Shown here: positions 1-8,666 of the stretch, piece after piece
How positions within the stretch are numbered: position 1 is the stretch's first letter
Layout: the number at the start of each line of letters is the position of its first letter
Assembly (NCBI GenBank): GCA_031265995.1
Contig: JAISBW010000028.1
Coordinates: 1 to 53,839 of the forward strand
Source: Oscillospiraceae bacterium
GTDB lineage: Bacteria; Bacillota; Clostridia; Oscillospirales; Acutalibacteraceae
Length of the DNA stretch: 53,839 nt
Direction: 5' to 3'
The notes under the pieces: generated by a model
Database searches by the model: none
Told to the model about the DNA's origin: nothing
The model's input: the letters and a program-made list of their open reading frames with translations, nothing else
Position numbers and translations under genes: made by a program

Positions 1-39
1 TGCATTTACACGAAATTCTTGTGTATAACTTCTTTGCAT
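1..39 (-). CDS. Transposase N-terminus (IS3-like OrfA), cut by window edge
   Basis: An ATG on the minus strand at 39-37 follows a good ribosome binding site (AGGAAAGGTG) and opens the frame MQRSYTQEFRVNA, which runs off the left edge. The pattern basic-Y-T-x-E-F-x-x-x-A is typical of the helix-turn-helix start of IS3/IS911-type OrfA proteins. Only 13 residues are visible, so the family call rests on this pattern and on the matching terminal repeat and transposase tail at the other end of the window. Confidence 0.5.
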   Translation of the reverse strand, partial: MQRSYTQEFRVNA

Positions 40-81
40 TTTGAATTTCACCTTTCCTTAATTTTATTTGATTTATTTGGC

Positions 82-97
82 GAAATTCATTGTAACT
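82..97. repeat. Terminal inverted-repeat block of the left-edge IS
   Basis: The 16 bases GAAATTCATTGTAACT are, in reverse complement, 15/16 identical to 53741-53756 at the right edge. Here the block lies upstream of a transposase start. At the right edge it overlaps a transposase stop. This is the arrangement expected of the two inverted ends of one IS type. Confidence 0.55.
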
Positions 98-208
98 TTT
101 TTTGTACCAGATCACTTTATAAAATAAAAATTTGCTATAAAATTCAAATTTTCAAGTTAAAAAAAATATGTATGATAATTTTCAGAAACATTATATAATG
201 TCAAGAAC

Positions 209-2179
209 ATGAAAAAAATTTATGATGAAAGAAGATTTGTTGGAATTCTGTTTGTTATAGGAACAATTTTTGTTTTGTTCATCGTAAGACTTGTAGATTG
301 GCAAATTTTAAATTCTGATTACTATAAAATTCGTGCAGTTGTAAACAATGCCTGCATAGTCAAAACCGACGCGATCAGGGGCGAAATTTTAGATTCGGAA
401 GGAATTGGTCTGGCAGTTAATAAAACCGGATATTCACTGGTTTTTAACAAAGTTTTTTCCCACCGCGGGAAAGAAAATGAAACAATAGCAAAAACTACTA
501 ATTTTTTAGAACGCTTGGGCATAAATTGGAAAAATAGTTTGCCAATTTATATTAGTGAAGAGGGCGAGCTTGTTTTTCACCCCGAAAAAGAAAATCAAAT
601 CAAGACTTTAAAGAAAATTATTAAAGCAAGCGAAGAAGAAACTGTTTACGAATGTCTAGAAAAATTAAGTAAAGAGATTAAGTGTGAAAAGTTTTCTATG
701 AATGATAAATTTCGAATTTGCGGGATATTTTACGATAGTTGGCGCAGAGGAGAAATGAATTCAAAATCGGGATCGGTTATTATCGCTGAAAATTTTAATC
801 CCAAACAAATGTCAATACTTTCAGAATGTAGTTTACGACTTCCTGGAATTAAAATACAAACAATTCCCAAAAGAGATTATTCAGACAGCATATCTGCTTC
901 TCATGTTATTGGATATATAGGCATGATGTCTTCCGAGGAACTTGAAAAATATAAGGGCGATTACAGCATTGATGGCATAATCGGTAAAACGGGCGCAGAA
1001 TACGCATTCGATGACAAACTTAGGGGTTATGGTGGAAAAGCTGCTATTCAATTGGAAAAAGATGGATCTATTTTAGGTTCAAATGAAATCATAACAGCAA
1101 GACCAGGTAATAATGTTTTTTTAACTATTTCTTCAAAACTTCAAAAATGCGCTTTTGAATCCCTTGAAAAAAATATTAGAAACGCAAAGAAAAAAGGGGC
1201 GGCAAAGTGTGAATCCGGTGCCGTTGTTGTACTTGATGTAAGAGACTTTTCGATCTTAGCTGCAGTTACGTATCCAAGTTACAATTTGTCAAGATACAAT
1301 TCCGATAAAAATTATTATTCAGAACTTGTTTCGGATAGTTCTATTCCGCTTTTTAATCGTGCGTTCATGGGTCAATATGCTCCAGGGTCTGTTTTTAAAC
1401 CAGCAACAGCTTGCGCCGCGCTTCAAAAAGGAGTAATTAATCCAGACGAAAAGATAAACTGCGGCGGCGTTTTTAATTATTACAGAAAATATAAGCTACA
1501 TTGTATGGGAAAACATGGTGATTCCGATTTAGTTAGGGCAATGTCTAAATCGTGTAACGTATTTTTTGCCGAACTCGGGCGCAGAATAGGCGGAACAGAT
1601 CTAGCAAAATTTGCAAGAAAACTAGGATTAGGAGTTAAAACCGGAGTTGAGTTGCCGGAAAGTTCCGGAGTTTTGGCTTGCCCCGAATATAGCGAATCAT
1701 CAGGCGGAGTTTGGTATGATTCAATGGCTTCACAGGCCGCAATAGGTCAAGCTGATACTTCCGTAACACCAATTCAACTTGCGGTTTATACCGCGGCGAT
1801 CGCAACAGGGCAGCGCCTCAAAACTCACGTCTTAAAAAAGATAACCGATTATGAACAAACAGAAACAATCTACGAAAATAAAAATCCAACAATTATTGAA
1901 AAAGATATAATTTCTGAAGAAAACTTAGAATTGGTGCGCAGATCAATACGCGAAGTTGCCATCTCGGGTACGGCATCCGATTTTAAAAATTTTCCAATCG
2001 CAATTGGCGCAAAAACAGGAACGGCACAAAATAAGTACGATGATCATACAACTTTTGCATGCTATGCCCCTTTTGATAAACCAGAAATCGCAATTGCAGT
2101 AGTGATAGCAAACGGTAAATATGGTACGAATTCCAAAAATGTGGCAAGAGATATTATGAATTCATATTTTGGATTTTAA
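209..2179 (+). CDS. Class B penicillin-binding protein 2 (MrdA/SpoVD type)
   Basis: A peptidoglycan transpeptidase anchored by one N-terminal membrane helix (about residues 10-30). The N-terminal dimerisation region starts near IRGEILDSEG. The transpeptidase motifs are all present: the active-site serine in GSVFKP (Ser394), SCN in MSKSCNVFF (about 446-450) and KTGTAQ near residue 607. No PASTA domain follows, so it resembles MrdA/PBP2 more than a canonical SpoVD; a role in elongation or spore cortex cannot be separated from sequence. No clear ribosome binding site precedes the ATG, and a TATAAT lies only 10 bp upstream, so the start is the least certain part. The stop codon runs directly into the repeat tip AGAACCAGTTCT. 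Confidence 0.9.
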   Translation: MKKIYDERRFVGILFVIGTIFVLFIVRLVDWQILNSDYYKIRAVVNNACIVKTDAIRGEILDSEGIGLAVNKTGYSLVFNKVFSHRGKENETIAKTTNFLERLGINWKNSLPIYISEEGELVFHPEKENQIKTLKKIIKASEEETVYECLEKLSKEIKCEKFSMNDKFRICGIFYDSWRRGEMNSKSGSVIIAENFNPKQMSILSECSLRLPGIKIQTIPKRDYSDSISASHVIGYIGMMSSEELEKYKGDYSIDGIIGKTGAEYAFDDKLRGYGGKAAIQLEKDGSILGSNEIITARPGNNVFLTISSKLQKCAFESLEKNIRNAKKKGAAKCESGAVVVLDVRDFSILAAVTYPSYNLSRYNSDKNYYSELVSDSSIPLFNRAFMGQYAPGSVFKPATACAALQKGVINPDEKINCGGVFNYYRKYKLHCMGKHGDSDLVRAMSKSCNVFFAELGRRIGGTDLAKFARKLGLGVKTGVELPESSGVLACPEYSESSGGVWYDSMASQAAIGQADTSVTPIQLAVYTAAIATGQRLKTHVLKKITDYEQTETIYENKNPTIIEKDIISEENLELVRRSIREVAISGTASDFKNFPIAIGAKTGTAQNKYDDHTTFACYAPFDKPEIAIAVVIANGKYGTNSKNVARDIMNSYFGF

Positions 2180-2190
2180 GAACCAGTTCT
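2178..2190. repeat. Minimal repeat-tip footprint at the PBP stop codon
   Basis: AAGAACCAGTTCT overlaps the TAA stop. It looks like the two ends of the intergenic palindromic repeats (AGAACC...GGTTCT) joined with the interior lost, an excision-like or deletion footprint. Confidence 0.4.
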
Positions 2191-2224
2191 AATTCATCCA
2201 TATTTTAAAACTATAAAAACAATC

Positions 2225-2689
2225 CTAGACATATCTGACTTCCCTTTTTGTTTTTCCTTTTTTGAGAAATTCTAATATATTGAATTCTTGTTCTTCTTCA
2301 TTATATTTTATTAAAATTCCTTTTTCTTTTTCAAATGAGTCATTAATTACAATTTGCTCTATCTTTAAATAAATTTTCGATATGTTTTTTGGGTCCTCTT
2401 CAATTTTTTCGGGAAAGTCCTTGAAATAAACATGTATTCCATGTTTTATATTTTCTAAATATGCCAATGTTTCAAGTTCTTTTTTAAAATTTTGCTGCTG
2501 AAATCCTTGAGTTTCTGAAGAATTTTCTTTTTCCAATGATGGTTCAGAGTTATTGTAATATTTTGTAACGAATTGACATATATTTTTACTGATATATCCA
2601 CTGTTCGTCGTTGAACTTTTAGCTAAACAGCTAGTTGTTATCATAAAAAATGTTAAGAGCAATACGAGAAAAAACATTTTTGTGTACAT
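2225..2689 (-). CDS. Small secreted protein of unknown function
   Basis: 154 residues with an N-terminal export signal (hydrophobic residues 5-20, then TTSCLAKS). The cysteine is not in a good lipobox (T-T-S-C), so signal peptidase I cleavage after CLA is as likely as lipidation. The mature part is polar and rich in Lys and Glu, ending in a basic patch (KKGKTKREVRYV). The ATG has a strong ribosome binding site (GGGGGTG, about 8 nt upstream). I recognise no domain. It is convergent with the PBP gene and stands alone. Confidence 0.65.
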   Translation of the reverse strand: MYTKMFFLVLLLTFFMITTSCLAKSSTTNSGYISKNICQFVTKYYNNSEPSLEKENSSETQGFQQQNFKKELETLAYLENIKHGIHVYFKDFPEKIEEDPKNISKIYLKIEQIVINDSFEKEKGILIKYNEEEQEFNILEFLKKGKTKREVRYV

Positions 2690-2942
2690 AGTAGCACCCC
2701 CTTTTTATTTAAAATTAAAAATTGTTAGTTATTCTTATTTTAATATATTTAAATAAAAAAGTCAATGGGATTTATTTTTTTTTAAGTAAATTTTAATTTC
2801 TTTTATAAATTTTATACATTATTTTCTAAATAAAATTTTTAATTTTTATATATTTTTACAAAATTATTTTTTATAGTTGCAAAGCTGTAATTTTCGACAA
2901 CAATAAGTTGTGAAAATTTTTATCAAATGCAAGGGAGTATTT

Positions 2943-3671
2943 TTGGAACAAACAAATTTTAATTCTTTTAAATCCAACAATAAAAAAGAATTTAAGTTTT
3001 TGAAGTTAACAGGATTAAATTTTCCTTCAAATTTAAAATTTGTTTTGATTTGCAAAAAAAACAGATATAAGTTCTTGATAGGAATATTTTTCGTTTTATT
3101 GACAATTTGTTTTTTTTGTTTTACAATTACAAAAAGTTTGAAGAATTTAGCGAATCACAGAAGGGAAACATATCACAGTTCTTGCGAAATACAAGAACCA
3201 AGAAAGCTAGAGGGAGCGTCGACCTGTGTAAACGGCGGATTGGTACGCACCTTCGAAAATAAAACTGGGGAAAAAAAATCAGGAAATAATAAAAAAATAA
3301 TAAAAAAATGGCCTGTACCCTATACAAAGAATATTACAAGCGGTTTTGGAAAACGCGGAAATAAGAATCATAAAGGAATAGACATATCATGTAAGGGGAT
3401 TTCAGGTAAGAGAATTGTTTCAATAGATGATGGTATTGTGATATTTTCAGGCGTTAGCAAAGGATTTGGAAACAACATTTTGATTTTACATGATTCGGGT
3501 GTATATTCACGTTACGGTCATTGCAATATGCTTAAAGTTAAAAAAAATGAAAGGGTAAATGCTGGAGATACTATAGCAACCGTGGGAAATTCAGGTGATT
3601 CAACAGGCTTCCATCTTCATTTTGAATTAAAAATCAAAGGAAAAAATGTGAATCCATTAAATTTTATATAG
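2943..3671 (+). CDS. Membrane-anchored M23 (LytM) peptidase
   Basis: A predicted zinc metallopeptidase that cleaves peptidoglycan cross-bridges outside the membrane. A basic N-terminus is followed by one membrane helix (FLIGIFFVLLTICFFCF), a low-complexity linker and a C-terminal LytM domain. The zinc and catalytic residues are intact: HKGID (HxxxD) and HLHFE (HxH). I chose the TTG at 2943 because AGGGAG lies 5 nt upstream; the longer GTG start at 2910 has no ribosome binding site. One helix plus a LytM domain is also the architecture of SpoIIQ and SpoIVFA, so a sporulation role is possible, but no partner gene lies nearby. Confidence 0.8.
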   Translation: MEQTNFNSFKSNNKKEFKFLKLTGLNFPSNLKFVLICKKNRYKFLIGIFFVLLTICFFCFTITKSLKNLANHRRETYHSSCEIQEPRKLEGASTCVNGGLVRTFENKTGEKKSGNNKKIIKKWPVPYTKNITSGFGKRGNKNHKGIDISCKGISGKRIVSIDDGIVIFSGVSKGFGNNILILHDSGVYSRYGHCNMLKVKKNERVNAGDTIATVGNSGDSTGFHLHFELKIKGKNVNPLNFI

Positions 3672-3737
3672 AATAAATAAAAATAAGTTAAATCATCAGT
3701 TTATATGGTACATTAAATAAAAGTTTGCCAAAATTGC

Positions 3738-3766
3738 TTGACTTATCATTTTAGTTGAGATATAGT
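3738..3766 (+). promoter_or_regulatory. SigmaA-type promoter for the secreted pair
   Basis: TTGACT, a 17-nt spacer and TATAGT, about 50 nt upstream of the GTG start at 3816. Confidence 0.7.
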
Positions 3767-3815
3767 TAAATTAGCGTTTACATTAGTTATTTTATTAAAA
3801 AAGGAGGTTGCAGGC

Positions 3816-4361
3816 GTGGAGAATAAGATTTTAAAGAAATTTTCGGTGGTTTTTTTGGCGTCTTTGCTTTTTCTTATTAACAATTCTGCTGTTATCTCGG
3901 CTCGTAGACCTAGTAAAAGCCGGCGTTCTTTTTCAAAAGCAGTAAGCGAGAAAAGGAAAGACGAGACTCAGGGAGGAATTAACGTGGAAACGGTGAAAGC
4001 CGTGGAAGAATCTAAAAAAGCATCGATGTTTTTAGAAAATTTTTCCTCAAGTTTGCCTAAATTGCTCGAGAGGAACGACAGTTTGGCAAAATTGGAAGAT
4101 GCTTCGGAGAATTATTATAGAGCCAAAATGGACTATTATTCCTTGTTTGCAGAGCTAGTTCTTGCGATGATGAGTTTGTCAGAAAAAGGAGGATCTGATA
4201 GAGAATTGGTGAGCCATATCAGAGAATTAGAAGGGTGTGCCAGAGAATCGAAAGAGATAATGGATTATGCATTCAACTCTATGCAGACAGCACAAAGTTC
4301 TATTATTGGGAAAAATGTCAGCGGTAATGTCATCAAAAATTTGAGAGAATTAAATTTTTAG
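3816..4361 (+). CDS. Secreted helical protein of unknown function, paralogue 1
   Basis: 181 residues with a signal peptide (SVVFLASLLFLINNSAVISA) followed by a very basic stretch (RRPSKSRRSF) and a largely helical, coiled-coil-like body. The GTG start follows a perfect AAGGAGG. The segment DSLAKLEDASENYYRAK matches DSLVQLEDATKRSNEAR in the next gene, so the two are likely paralogues or members of one family. Base use is less AT-rich than in the neighbouring housekeeping genes. Together with its own strong promoter and ribosome binding site this suggests high expression. No known domain is recognised. Confidence 0.7.
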   Translation: MENKILKKFSVVFLASLLFLINNSAVISARRPSKSRRSFSKAVSEKRKDETQGGINVETVKAVEESKKASMFLENFSSSLPKLLERNDSLAKLEDASENYYRAKMDYYSLFAELVLAMMSLSEKGGSDRELVSHIRELEGCARESKEIMDYAFNSMQTAQSSIIGKNVSGNVIKNLRELNF

Positions 4362-4452
4362 AGATTGGTTTTTTCCATTTTTGTTCATTTTCAGCGATAT
4401 CATGTCGGTATTTGTGTAATTTTTAAATTATTATTTTTTGGAGGTTTTACTT

Positions 4453-5085
4453 ATGAATTTAAGTTTGTTAAAAAAATCTAGTGCTGGAATTTTTGGTGTT
4501 CTGTGTGCTCTGTCTGTTTTTTCGCAAGGGACAGATGCCTTCGTAAAGAAGACTACGAAAGTTCAAGATAAGAGATTAAGTACTGAATCTAACGCAGATG
4601 AGGTTAAACCTGCTTCTTTTTCTACGAGCACGGCTATAGATAGTTTAGAAGTAAAAGCTGCTATGGACGAACATAAAAGGAACGTGGAGATTAAGCATGG
4701 ATTAGAAATGCGACATGGCAAAATAAATATTGAGCTTGCAAGGGCTTGGATTAGAGCGGAGCAGGATCACTCTAACTATTTGGCCTTATTTATGGATTAC
4801 ACTGATGCTAAAAGTGATCTTTCTAAACTCTTACTAGATCAGCAAAATTCAGTAGTGCCTGATTCAGACGATTCTTTAGTGCAATTAGAAGATGCCACAA
4901 AGAGATCTAACGAGGCGAGATTAAAAGTAGAAAGAGCTTATTGTTTGTGGAGCGCAGATTTAATGGAAGTAAAAAGGCTTACCGAAGAAAAGCTTTTGGT
5001 CCGTAAGCAAGTAGATGAGAGTATTGCTATTTGCGAGGTAAGTTTTAGAGCATGGACAGATGTAAGCAAGACAGTTAAGAACTAA
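4453..5085 (+). CDS. Secreted helical protein of unknown function, paralogue 2
   Basis: 210 residues with an export signal (SSAGIFGVLCALSVFSQGTDA) and a charged, helical mature part rich in Glu, Lys and Ala. The start is the ATG at 4453, with GGAGG 8 nt upstream; a TTG 15 nt earlier overlaps that ribosome binding site and is unlikely. It shares the DSL-x-x-LEDA motif with the preceding gene, lies 91 nt downstream of it in the same direction, and ends before a strong terminator. The pair therefore looks like one transcription unit making two related extracytoplasmic proteins. Function unknown. Confidence 0.7.
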   Translation: MNLSLLKKSSAGIFGVLCALSVFSQGTDAFVKKTTKVQDKRLSTESNADEVKPASFSTSTAIDSLEVKAAMDEHKRNVEIKHGLEMRHGKINIELARAWIRAEQDHSNYLALFMDYTDAKSDLSKLLLDQQNSVVPDSDDSLVQLEDATKRSNEARLKVERAYCLWSADLMEVKRLTEEKLLVRKQVDESIAICEVSFRAWTDVSKTVKN

Positions 5086-5100
5086 AGTTAGTTCTATCTT

Positions 5101-5130
5101 AGACGCCGTGTTTGGCGTCTGTTCTTTTTT
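5101..5130 (+). terminator. Rho-independent terminator
   Basis: Stem AGACGCC / GGCGTCT with a 6-nt loop, followed by GTTCTTTTTT. It closes the two-gene secreted unit. Confidence 0.85.
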
Positions 5131-5262
5131 GAGTTGGCTTGAGCTTCTTGCATGCTTGATGGAAAAATTAAAACAGGTAAAACGGTGTGTTTTCGGAAGA
5201 GATCTGTTGGCTATGACTGTGTTCGCTTTCTTTGAATAGTATAGTTTGGGGGGCGAGGCATT

Positions 5263-5832
5263 TTGGCTGTTAAAATTTTTATCGATCAGGGGCATAACCC
5301 AACTGGAAAACATAACACAGGCGCGCAAGGAAATGGGCTTTTCGAACAGGATATCACATATTTAGTGGGACTTTATTTGTCTCAAATGTTGGAAAAGGAT
5401 CCACATTTTGAAACAATGTTATCTCGAGAAACACCCGAAACAAGTCTTGGCATTGACAATTCGACAAGTTTAAGCGAACGTACTTTTATGGCTAATTCAT
5501 GGCAAGCAGATTATTTTTTGAGCATTCATGCCAATGCATCTGAAAATACTTCTGCCAACGGAACAGAATGCTATGTTTATGCAGAAAATACAACTGCATA
5601 TTATTTGGCCGAAAATATTTTAGATTCAATTGTCTTTGCTTTGGGAACTAAAAGAAATGGAGTTTTGTCTAATCCTTCTCTTTATGTTCTCAGAAATACA
5701 GTGATGCCTTCAGTATTGATTGAGCTTGCTTACATAACCAATATACAAGACTCAATAAAATTACGCGATGATCAGCATCAATTCGCGGATGCGATTTATA
5801 GAGGGCTTGTTAATTTTTTTGGTTTTAAATAA
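5263..5832 (+). CDS. N-acetylmuramoyl-L-alanine amidase (Amidase_3)
   Basis: 189 residues that form just the catalytic domain of a zinc amidase cleaving the MurNAc-L-Ala bond. Expected metal and catalytic residues are visible: His in IDQGHN, Glu in LFEQD, His in LSIHAN and the catalytic Glu in VLIELAYI. There is no signal peptide or cell-wall-binding domain, so export would need another route, or the enzyme acts on lysis or in the mother cell. The start is a TTG after a GGGGGCGAGG ribosome binding site. It stands between a terminator and tilS. CwlD at 29.3 kb is a separate enzyme of the same family. Confidence 0.85.
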   Translation: MAVKIFIDQGHNPTGKHNTGAQGNGLFEQDITYLVGLYLSQMLEKDPHFETMLSRETPETSLGIDNSTSLSERTFMANSWQADYFLSIHANASENTSANGTECYVYAENTTAYYLAENILDSIVFALGTKRNGVLSNPSLYVLRNTVMPSVLIELAYITNIQDSIKLRDDQHQFADAIYRGLVNFFGFK

Positions 5833-5887
5833 TTTTTTAAAATACGCATCAGATTTTGAGTTCATCTGCGTATGAGGTCGTTAAAAT

Positions 5888-6802
5888 TTGAAATCAAAAG
5901 TAATGCTTACAATAAAAAAATTTGAAATGATAGAAAATTCTGAATCAATTGCTGTAGCCATTTCAGGCGGAGTTGATTCAGTTTCTCTTTTGCATTTTTT
6001 AAAAGAAAATTTTATTAAAAAAAATATAATGGCTATACATTTAAATCATAATTTAAGAGGTTCCGAAAGTATTCGTGATGAAAATTTTGTCAAAAATTTA
6101 TGTAAAAACTGGGGGATAAAACTTTTTTTAAAATCATGCGATATATTTGAAATATCAAAAAAAGTGCACAAAGGCATAGAAGAATGTGCACGAGATTTTC
6201 GTTATGATTTTTTTAACGAAATTTCGGAAAAAACTGGGTCGAAAGTCGCTGTTGCACATACGCTTTCTGATAGTATAGAGACCATAATTTTTAACCTAAC
6301 GAGAGGTTCTGGAATAGATGGAATACGTGGCATCCCATCAATCAGAGATAATATAATTCGCCCTTTTGTTTTTGTGCCACGTTTTGAGATTGAAAATTAT
6401 GCTAAAAATAATAATTTATCTTATATAACTGACAGTTCGAATTTTTCTCCTGAATTTGCACGTAATCGAATTAGAATGTTTGTGATTCCACAAATAAAAA
6501 AAATTAATCCATCTTTCGAATGCACTTTTGAAAGATTTTTATATCAAATCAACCGTGACTGTGATTTTCTGAATGAACTTTCATCTAAATATTTAGAAAA
6601 AAAAATAAACGACATAAAAATTTTGCCAGAAGCAATTCGTTATAGAGTTTTAAAAACAATTTTGAGCCAATTTTCGGATTCTTTTGAATTTAGGCATATA
6701 AAACTTGCCGATGATTTAATAAAAAGTAAAATAAATGCTTTTACAATGCCTAAAAATATAAAAATATTCATCAAAGATGAACATCTGACATGTCAAAAAT
6801 AG
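5888..6802 (+). CDS. tilS: tRNA(Ile)-lysidine synthase
   Basis: Converts C34 of the CAU-anticodon tRNA-Ile to lysidine, so that it reads AUA. The PP-loop motif SGGVDSVSLL is near residue 27, followed by family segments HLNHNLRG and ARDFRYDFF. At 304 residues it is short and may lack the C-terminal TilS domain, as do some small homologues. The TTG start has GAGGT upstream. The usual partners hpt and ftsH are absent; the gene is followed by a short doubtful frame and a palindromic repeat. Confidence 0.9.
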   Translation: MKSKVMLTIKKFEMIENSESIAVAISGGVDSVSLLHFLKENFIKKNIMAIHLNHNLRGSESIRDENFVKNLCKNWGIKLFLKSCDIFEISKKVHKGIEECARDFRYDFFNEISEKTGSKVAVAHTLSDSIETIIFNLTRGSGIDGIRGIPSIRDNIIRPFVFVPRFEIENYAKNNNLSYITDSSNFSPEFARNRIRMFVIPQIKKINPSFECTFERFLYQINRDCDFLNELSSKYLEKKINDIKILPEAIRYRVLKTILSQFSDSFEFRHIKLADDLIKSKINAFTMPKNIKIFIKDEHLTCQK

Positions 6803-6954
6803 ATCGTGTACCGGAATTATTGAAAAGCAATAATAAATACGAATACAGCTATGCGTCTTTAAAAAGTTCAAATAACCTCTTGAATAGTTTTAAATTAATC
6901 CCCCAAGATCTCTTTCGTATAAAAGAGGTCTATTTTCATAACCTGTTCTCATAG
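6790..6954 (+). CDS. Doubtful 54-residue ORF overlapping the end of tilS
   Basis: An ATG inside the tilS stop region opens a 54-codon frame beginning MSKIDRVPELLKSNNKYEYS and ending HNLFS. Its last codons and stop are supplied by the palindromic repeat that begins at 6940. No ribosome binding site or recognisable family is seen. It may be a remnant of whatever gene followed tilS, or chance. Confidence 0.25.
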   Translation: MSKIDRVPELLKSNNKYEYSYASLKSSNNLLNSFKLIPQDLFRIKEVYFHNLFS

Positions 6955-7013
6955 ATTCGTAATGTCAGTTTTAAAGAAAATTTTGAATAATTTTTATTAA
7001 GAACCCGTTCTCA
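6940..7013. repeat. Palindromic repeat, family B
   Basis: Starts AACCTGTTCTCATAGATTCG, contains the core TTTTAAAGAAAATTTTGAAT and ends at a second tip, GAACCCGTTCTCA. The core recurs in reverse orientation at 11.6 and 26.9 kb. Compared with the complete copy at 39978 the right end is rearranged. Confidence 0.75.
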
Positions 7014-7075
7014 GTAATAATATAAGAAATATCTGAATAAAAATTATTTGACATCGATTTTATGAGAGGTAAAAA

Positions 7076-8611
7076 ATGAATTATGACGTAAGCAAGCAAT
7101 TAATTTCGGCATCAGATTTAATCTATAAAGGAACACATGAGATTCCGCTTGATGCAGATTTTACACTTCCTGATTATTGCCCTGATATTGGACGTATTTT
7201 AAAATGCCGTGTAAATCCGAATGTTATTTCACGTAATATCTCTGGCGATAGGTTAAACGCAGAGGGTTCTGCCAATATTGTTCTTCTTTATACAGATTTG
7301 GAAAAAAATACAGTCAGATGCTATAAGACGGAAATGCCTTTTTCGCATTCATTTGATTTAAAAAATTCACCAGAACAAGCCGCGGCAATTTTTGACATTA
7401 AAATCGAATACATAAATTGCCGAGCGGTTTCACCAAGAAGAATCGACATTCACGGTGCGTTTTCACTCAAAGCTTTGGTGCACGGCAAGAAAAATACCGA
7501 TGTTACAACGGAAATTTCCGGTAGTGATATTGAAAAACAAAAAGTAAACACATTAGTAAGCGAGCTTACCGCGCTGGCGCAACAACAATTTACAATATCA
7601 GAAGTTTTAAGCCTGGGTTCTGAAAAACCGGCAATTGAGTTTATAGTCAGATCTGAAGCAAAATTTTACGGTCTTGAAAGTAGTTGTGCAGACAGTAAAG
7701 TCAATATAAAAGGATTTATAACCATAAAGATATTGTATATGAGCGACATAGAAACAGGTAAGCTAGAAAATACCGAATATGATATTCCGGTAAATCAAGT
7801 AATTGACGCTCCTGGTGTAAATGACGAAAGCAATTGTTTAATCACACCTGAAATTATCTTCCATGAAGAAAAAATTTCATCAGATTCTGAAGATAATAAT
7901 AGTCTAATAAATGCCGAAATTAAATTAATGTTTACGGTTCTTGCTTTTGAAGATAAAGAAACAGAAGTAATCTCTGATGTTTATTCAACCGAATATGAAG
8001 CCGATATAGTTAAAAATGAAGTGAATTTAACAAGACTTTCAAATATTGTTAACGAATTGGTTTCACAAAAATCTCTAATTGAAAGTGAAAATAAAATTCT
8101 TAAAGTTATAGATATCTGGAGCGATTATTTAAATGTAAGTTATTCTTCAAAAAATTCAGAATCTGCCTTTGTTGGAAAAGCCGGCATATGCATTCTTGCG
8201 CTTGATACAGATTCTTCTCCTTTTTACTTGGAACGGGAAGTTGAATTCAAAAAAGAACTGCAAGAACAAATTTCAGTAATTCCTTCAAAAATTCAATTTT
8301 CCACTGAAATTTCCTCAATAGGCTATAAACTTACAGGCGACAATACTTTGAATTTAAAAATAGAAATTAAAATTACCGCGAATTTTTTTGAAAACTTTAA
8401 AATTTTTGTGGTTACGGAAGTTACCGCTGACGAAACTAAATTAAAACCTAAAGATACGGCGGCTCTCACTGTATATTATGCTTCATCGGGCGAAAATCTT
8501 TGGGATATTGCAAAACGCTACGGAACGACAGTTGATAAAATTAAAGACGAAAATGACATTGATTTTGAAACCATTTCTGGAGACAGAGCCATTTTGATAC
8601 CGATGAATTAA
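7076..8611 (+). CDS. sipL: SipL-like spore coat morphogenesis protein (SPOCS/DUF3794 + LysM)
   Basis: 511 residues. DUF3794/SPOCS segments fill the first ~450 (family signature PDYCPDIGRILKCRVNP near residue 30), and a C-terminal LysM domain covers about 465-510 (YYASSGENLWDIAKRYGTTV). This is the architecture and length of clostridial SipL, which binds SpoIVA through its LysM domain to attach the coat to the forespore. The immediate downstream neighbour is spoIVA (44 nt gap to the first TTG, ATG at 8667), which supports the same role. Made in the mother cell by family knowledge; no sporulation sigma promoter could be called with confidence. Confidence 0.88.
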   Translation: MNYDVSKQLISASDLIYKGTHEIPLDADFTLPDYCPDIGRILKCRVNPNVISRNISGDRLNAEGSANIVLLYTDLEKNTVRCYKTEMPFSHSFDLKNSPEQAAAIFDIKIEYINCRAVSPRRIDIHGAFSLKALVHGKKNTDVTTEISGSDIEKQKVNTLVSELTALAQQQFTISEVLSLGSEKPAIEFIVRSEAKFYGLESSCADSKVNIKGFITIKILYMSDIETGKLENTEYDIPVNQVIDAPGVNDESNCLITPEIIFHEEKISSDSEDNNSLINAEIKLMFTVLAFEDKETEVISDVYSTEYEADIVKNEVNLTRLSNIVNELVSQKSLIESENKILKVIDIWSDYLNVSYSSKNSESAFVGKAGICILALDTDSSPFYLEREVEFKKELQEQISVIPSKIQFSTEISSIGYKLTGDNTLNLKIEIKITANFFENFKIFVVTEVTADETKLKPKDTAALTVYYASSGENLWDIAKRYGTTVDKIKDENDIDFETISGDRAILIPMN

Positions 8612-8666
8612 TTTTAAAAGTTATAAGAACAATATAAAATTAGCATGTTTATTTTTGGAGGAAAAA

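Noticed and set aside
2225-2689. Lipoprotein signal
   Set aside because: T-T-S-C lacks the usual Leu/Val at -3, so I call it secreted and leave lipidation open.
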